NCBI RefSeq assembly: GCF_002940665.1
Contig: NZ_MIGY01000002.1
Location: 1,408,783 to 1,472,782 of the forward strand
Direction: 5' to 3'
DNA from: Xanthomonas arboricola
GTDB lineage: Bacteria > Pseudomonadota > Gammaproteobacteria > Xanthomonadales > Xanthomonadaceae
Length of the DNA: 64,000 bases
Made by a program: the position numbers and the translations under genes. Numbering within the stretch: position 1 is the stretch's first letter; each line of letters opens with the position of its first letter. The notes under the pieces are model-generated. The model was not told the DNA's origin and searched no databases. It worked only from the letters and a program-made list of their open reading frames with translations. Shown in pieces: positions 61,593 to 64,000 of this stretch.

Positions 61593-63191
61593 TCAGGGCC
61601 GCGGCCGGCGGCGTGTTGGTTGCGGCGCTGGCACTGACACTGGCATCGGCGAAGGCTTGGGCATAGCTGGAGTAGCGTTAATCGGCGCAACAGAGCGAGA
61701 AACGGAATCGAACTCTGGACTGGCAAGCATCGCCTCGCTCCACTGCTCCACCTGAGCGGCGCGGATCTCAATCTCGTTCTCGTCGTCGTTCCACCGCTGC
61801 TCGGAGACCGCTGCCCGGGTTGTCGCCAGTTCGGCTGTGCGCTTTTCCAGGACGGCCAACCGCCGTCCTCGTCGCTTTTCCCATTCTTGAGAGGACCACT
61901 CGCCATCGGGGCGAGGATGGTCGCCGTTGAACTGCTCCCATGCTTGCTCAGCCAGGTGGAAGAGCTTCTCGGCACGCCCCAAGGCTCTGGTTCGTTGGGC
62001 GAACTTCACCGCGCTGCGCTTGAGGCGGCCCAGTCGTTCAACCAGCCCATCAAGCCCTCGGCGAAGGTCGGCGTTGTCGACAAACGTCGCCGTTTGCGCC
62101 GTCCAGTTCCGCAACAGTCGCTGGGTTGCCACCAACACCAGGTCGGACCGAGTCGAGAGGATCTCTGCAAGGTCACGAGCCGCTTCCATGACCAACTCAC
62201 CGATGGAGCGCATTGGTCGAGGTTCCATCTCTTCTGCAGACCAACCAAGCGCTTCGGACAGGCGCATGCCTCGAAGCCCGTGGATTTCCAATCCAGGCAA
62301 AGAGGTCGGGAGATCGTTCCTGGAGCCAGTCCGGCGTCGACGGTCACGCTGCGCCTGGTTATGGCTATGACCATTGGAGCCCGGAACTGCCCTGCCCTCT
62401 TGCTCGGCTTGAGCGAGCAACTGTTCAAAGGCTTCCTCGTTCTCTCGAACGATGCGCTCGTTCTCAGCGGCACGGTCGGTCATCACCCCCCTACGAGCCA
62501 ATGCCGTGGCGGTCTTGCCCATGTGTTTCGTGGGCTGCCGGGACAGCACCATGGCTTCGGCCCAGTCACCGCGAGCCAGAGCATCTTCGGCCTGCACTTC
62601 GAGGCGGCGGTGGTCGACCCGAGCATCGATGCCGGCAGCGGCCAAGTGCTCATTGATCGTGGAGGCGAATGTGTGGCGAACCCATTCGATCTCGATCTTC
62701 CCAGACGCGCCGCCATCCAACTCCCGCGTCTTCTCGGCAAAGCCGTCGCTGGTCAACCGCCGCGTGGTGGCGAGGAGGTGGACGTGATGGTTCAGGCCGT
62801 CACGGGAGCCCGGCGAGTGGATGCTGGCTTGCACAGCAAACCCGTAGCGGGCGACCAGCGCTTGGCCAATGGCCACAGCGAGATCGGACCGTTGTTCGTC
62901 ATTGAGCTCGTGGGGCAAGGCGACCTCGAACTCGCGGGCCACCACCGAGTTCTTGCGGTTCTCCGCCGCCTCGGCTTTCGGCCAGAGCTCCCCAGGGATC
63001 AACGCCCAGTCGGGCGCGTCCTGGGGGACCAGGCAGATGGTCTCCACGACACCACCGCGGCGGCGGTAGTCGTGGCGCTGGCCGGTGAGGTGATCGATAA
63101 GAAGCAGGCCAGCCCGATAAGCGGCTGCGGCCACAGCAGAGTCGCCGCGGGAACGACTAAAAACTTTGACGCGAGAGTGGTAGATGGCCAT
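61593..63191 (-). CDS. mobA: MobA/MobL-type relaxase (MOBQ family)
   Basis: A 532-residue relaxase that would nick the transfer origin and lead DNA into a recipient. The N-terminus MAIYHSRVKVFSRSRGDSAV and the AAAAYRAG that follows place the likely catalytic Tyr at residue 25, as in RSF1010 MobA. The metal-binding histidines are in SIHSPGSRDGLNHHVHLLAT (H125, H136, H138). The rest is helical and charged, with a Pro/Arg-rich tail. No primase domain is fused. The start faces a candidate oriT hairpin and a TraD-like gene, so the element looks mobilizable rather than self-transmissible. Confidence 0.93.
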   Translation of the reverse strand: MAIYHSRVKVFSRSRGDSAVAAAAYRAGLLLIDHLTGQRHDYRRRGGVVETICLVPQDAPDWALIPGELWPKAEAAENRKNSVVAREFEVALPHELNDEQRSDLAVAIGQALVARYGFAVQASIHSPGSRDGLNHHVHLLATTRRLTSDGFAEKTRELDGGASGKIEIEWVRHTFASTINEHLAAAGIDARVDHRRLEVQAEDALARGDWAEAMVLSRQPTKHMGKTATALARRGVMTDRAAENERIVRENEEAFEQLLAQAEQEGRAVPGSNGHSHNQAQRDRRRRTGSRNDLPTSLPGLEIHGLRGMRLSEALGWSAEEMEPRPMRSIGELVMEAARDLAEILSTRSDLVLVATQRLLRNWTAQTATFVDNADLRRGLDGLVERLGRLKRSAVKFAQRTRALGRAEKLFHLAEQAWEQFNGDHPRPDGEWSSQEWEKRRGRRLAVLEKRTAELATTRAAVSEQRWNDDENEIEIRAAQVEQWSEAMLASPEFDSVSRSVAPINATPAMPKPSPMPVSVPAPQPTRRRPRP

Positions 63192-63449
63192 GCAGAGCTC
63201 CGGATGAGGTTGCTCTCTTTATGCCGTGGCTTTTGATTTGCGCAAGCGCGGAGCGCTTGGGGGTCCGGGGGCGTAGCACCTGGCGCGCGCTATGTCGCAG
63301 ACATTGCATCAGTGCGCTCTTGCTTGTTCTTAAAAGCTCTTGTTTTTAAGATCTTTTCAGTTTCGGCGACACGAAAAATTCGGAGCCGCTGGAAACTTGA
63401 CGGGACGCTTTTGCCTGGTTCACTCAAAGCAGGACTACCGGAGCAACGC
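63192..63449. other. candidate transfer origin (oriT) region
   Basis: Fifty bases from the relaxase start lies the inverted repeat CAAGCGC-GGA-GCGCTTG (63243-63259), followed by GGGGTCCGGGGGCGTAG. A hairpin next to a G/C-biased nic-like stretch, beside a MOBQ relaxase and between divergent mob genes, is the usual arrangement of oriT in this family. The nick site itself cannot be assigned by eye. The part from 63300 to 63370 is A/T-rich and may carry promoters. Confidence 0.55.
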
Positions 63450-63776
63450 ATGACCACCACCAATCACTATCACGATCAAATTCAACGCGCCACGGAACGA
63501 CTGGCTCAACTTCAAGCGAAGGAGCTTTTAGCCAATCAGCGTCATGCAGTGAAAGCGAAGGAAATGAAGCGCCGCGAGGAGAGCAAACGACGCAAGCGGG
63601 TGGCAGAGATTGTTTTCCTTGCAGGGGCAGAAGCGCTAGAGGACAACGAGTTGTTAGGCGCATTGCTGGCCCACGTGGAAAATCGAAATGATCACCCAAC
63701 TCGAGATCACGCTCGTTCGCTTGGGGCGTTGCGGATGACCATCACCAGTGCCGACGAAAGCGCAAGAACGCACTGA
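63450..63776 (+). CDS. TraD-like/MobC-like small mobilization protein
   Basis: A 108-residue charged protein. IQRATERLAQLQAKELLANQ followed by a strongly basic stretch (KEMKRREESKRRKR) and IVFLAGAEALEDNELLGALL match the layout of the small TraD or MobC-type accessory proteins found beside MOBQ relaxases. Such proteins help the relaxase at oriT. GGAGCAACGC lies before the ATG, which decides the start. It is divergent from the relaxase gene across the candidate oriT. The tail after residue 85 has no clear match. Confidence 0.78.
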   Translation: MTTTNHYHDQIQRATERLAQLQAKELLANQRHAVKAKEMKRREESKRRKRVAEIVFLAGAEALEDNELLGALLAHVENRNDHPTRDHARSLGALRMTITSADESARTH

Positions 63777-63985
63777 GCGTAGTCGCCAGCTCTTCCTATG
63801 CGCGCACGCCGCATAGTTGCGGCAGTCCAAAAGTTGAGCTACAACATGTCTGCCAGTGGGGCATCCCCCGGTGTTGTGCCCGCATAGCCTCTAGGCTCCG
63901 GGTGCCCGAGGTTCTCCTCTAGCAGGCTGCTGAAATACCGCCCACCTCGATAGACTATTCGGTACGACCCAACGGATGCCCCTTC
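63777..63985. other. short region before a possible insertion sequence
   Basis: No gene is seen here. Around 63921, GCAGGCTGCTGAAATA resembles the terminal repeats of several insertion sequences that begin with a similar CTG(C/T)TGAAA core. Confidence 0.4.
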
Positions 63986-64000
63986 ATGCGCGGAACCGAC
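63921..64000 (+). mobile_element. possible left end of an insertion sequence, cut by the window edge
   Basis: A putative terminal repeat at about 63921-63936 is followed 50 bases later by an ATG at 63986 coding for MRGTD, the first residues. This start resembles those of some IS5-like and IS1182-like transposases, but five codons cannot prove it. Confidence 0.35.

Overview
The window reads as a chromosome segment of a high-GC gammaproteobacterium of the Xanthomonas group. This rests on the lexA-recA-recX order with a TTAG-N6-TACTA type LexA operator, on the dense set of chemotaxis receptors and hybrid histidine kinases, and on intergenic repeats of the kind familiar from xanthomonads. Gene starts were chosen by family N-termini and ribosome-binding sites, because many open frames run far upstream of the true start.

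Positions 1-4.2 kb hold a LysR regulator divergent from a pirin gene, then a soluble chemotaxis receptor with three tandem PAS domains. From 4.3 to 10.3 kb, on the minus strand, lies lexA-recA-recX-alaS-csrA-tRNA-Ser(GCU); the recA-to-tRNA part has the same order as in E. coli. From 10.3 to 19.7 kb there are a UbiB-type kinase gene, cinA/pncC, hflX, hfq, miaA, folP, ftsH and rlmE, again all on the minus strand. At 19.8-20.5 kb two small plus-strand genes (yhbY and a Mth938-type gene) face a long minus-strand run: pyrG-kdsA-eno-ftsB-ispD-ispF-truD-(smr on plus)-surE-pcm-yqaA-nlpD-like (31.6 down to 20.7 kb). This run joins CTP and KDO synthesis, glycolysis, cell division, isoprenoid synthesis, tRNA modification and stress repair, with several 4-bp stop/start overlaps.

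From 31.7 to 42.4 kb come a small secreted acidic protein, parE, an S10 serine carboxypeptidase-like gene that seems to have lost its 5' end next to a dispersed repeat, a DUF218 protein, a pit phosphate transporter with its PhoU-like partner, a CorC/HlyC-type membrane protein overlapping an exoD-like gene, and two flavin-linked enzymes. From 42.7 to 49.8 kb is a signalling cluster: a hybrid histidine kinase overlapping a double-domain KaiC-like ATPase, a divergent single-domain response regulator, and a second, multi-PAS hybrid kinase. From 50 to 60.4 kb the content is more accessory: marR plus a FAD monooxygenase, two more chemotaxis receptors, a lipoprotein, a CPBP membrane protein, a SnoaL-like protein and a catalase-like protein, separated by long gaps.

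The right end (about 61-64 kb) carries a mobilization module: a MOBQ-type relaxase with a candidate oriT hairpin beside its start, a TraD-like small gene on the other side of that hairpin, a small unknown gene, and possibly the first codons of an insertion-sequence transposase at the edge. The observations most worth following are (i) G-rich heptad repeats that begin at the stop codons of three unrelated genes, always G-rich on the sense strand, two of them forming G-quadruplex motifs; (ii) the KaiC-like/hybrid kinase overlap with no kaiA or kaiB; and (iii) the repeat-associated truncation of the S10 peptidase.
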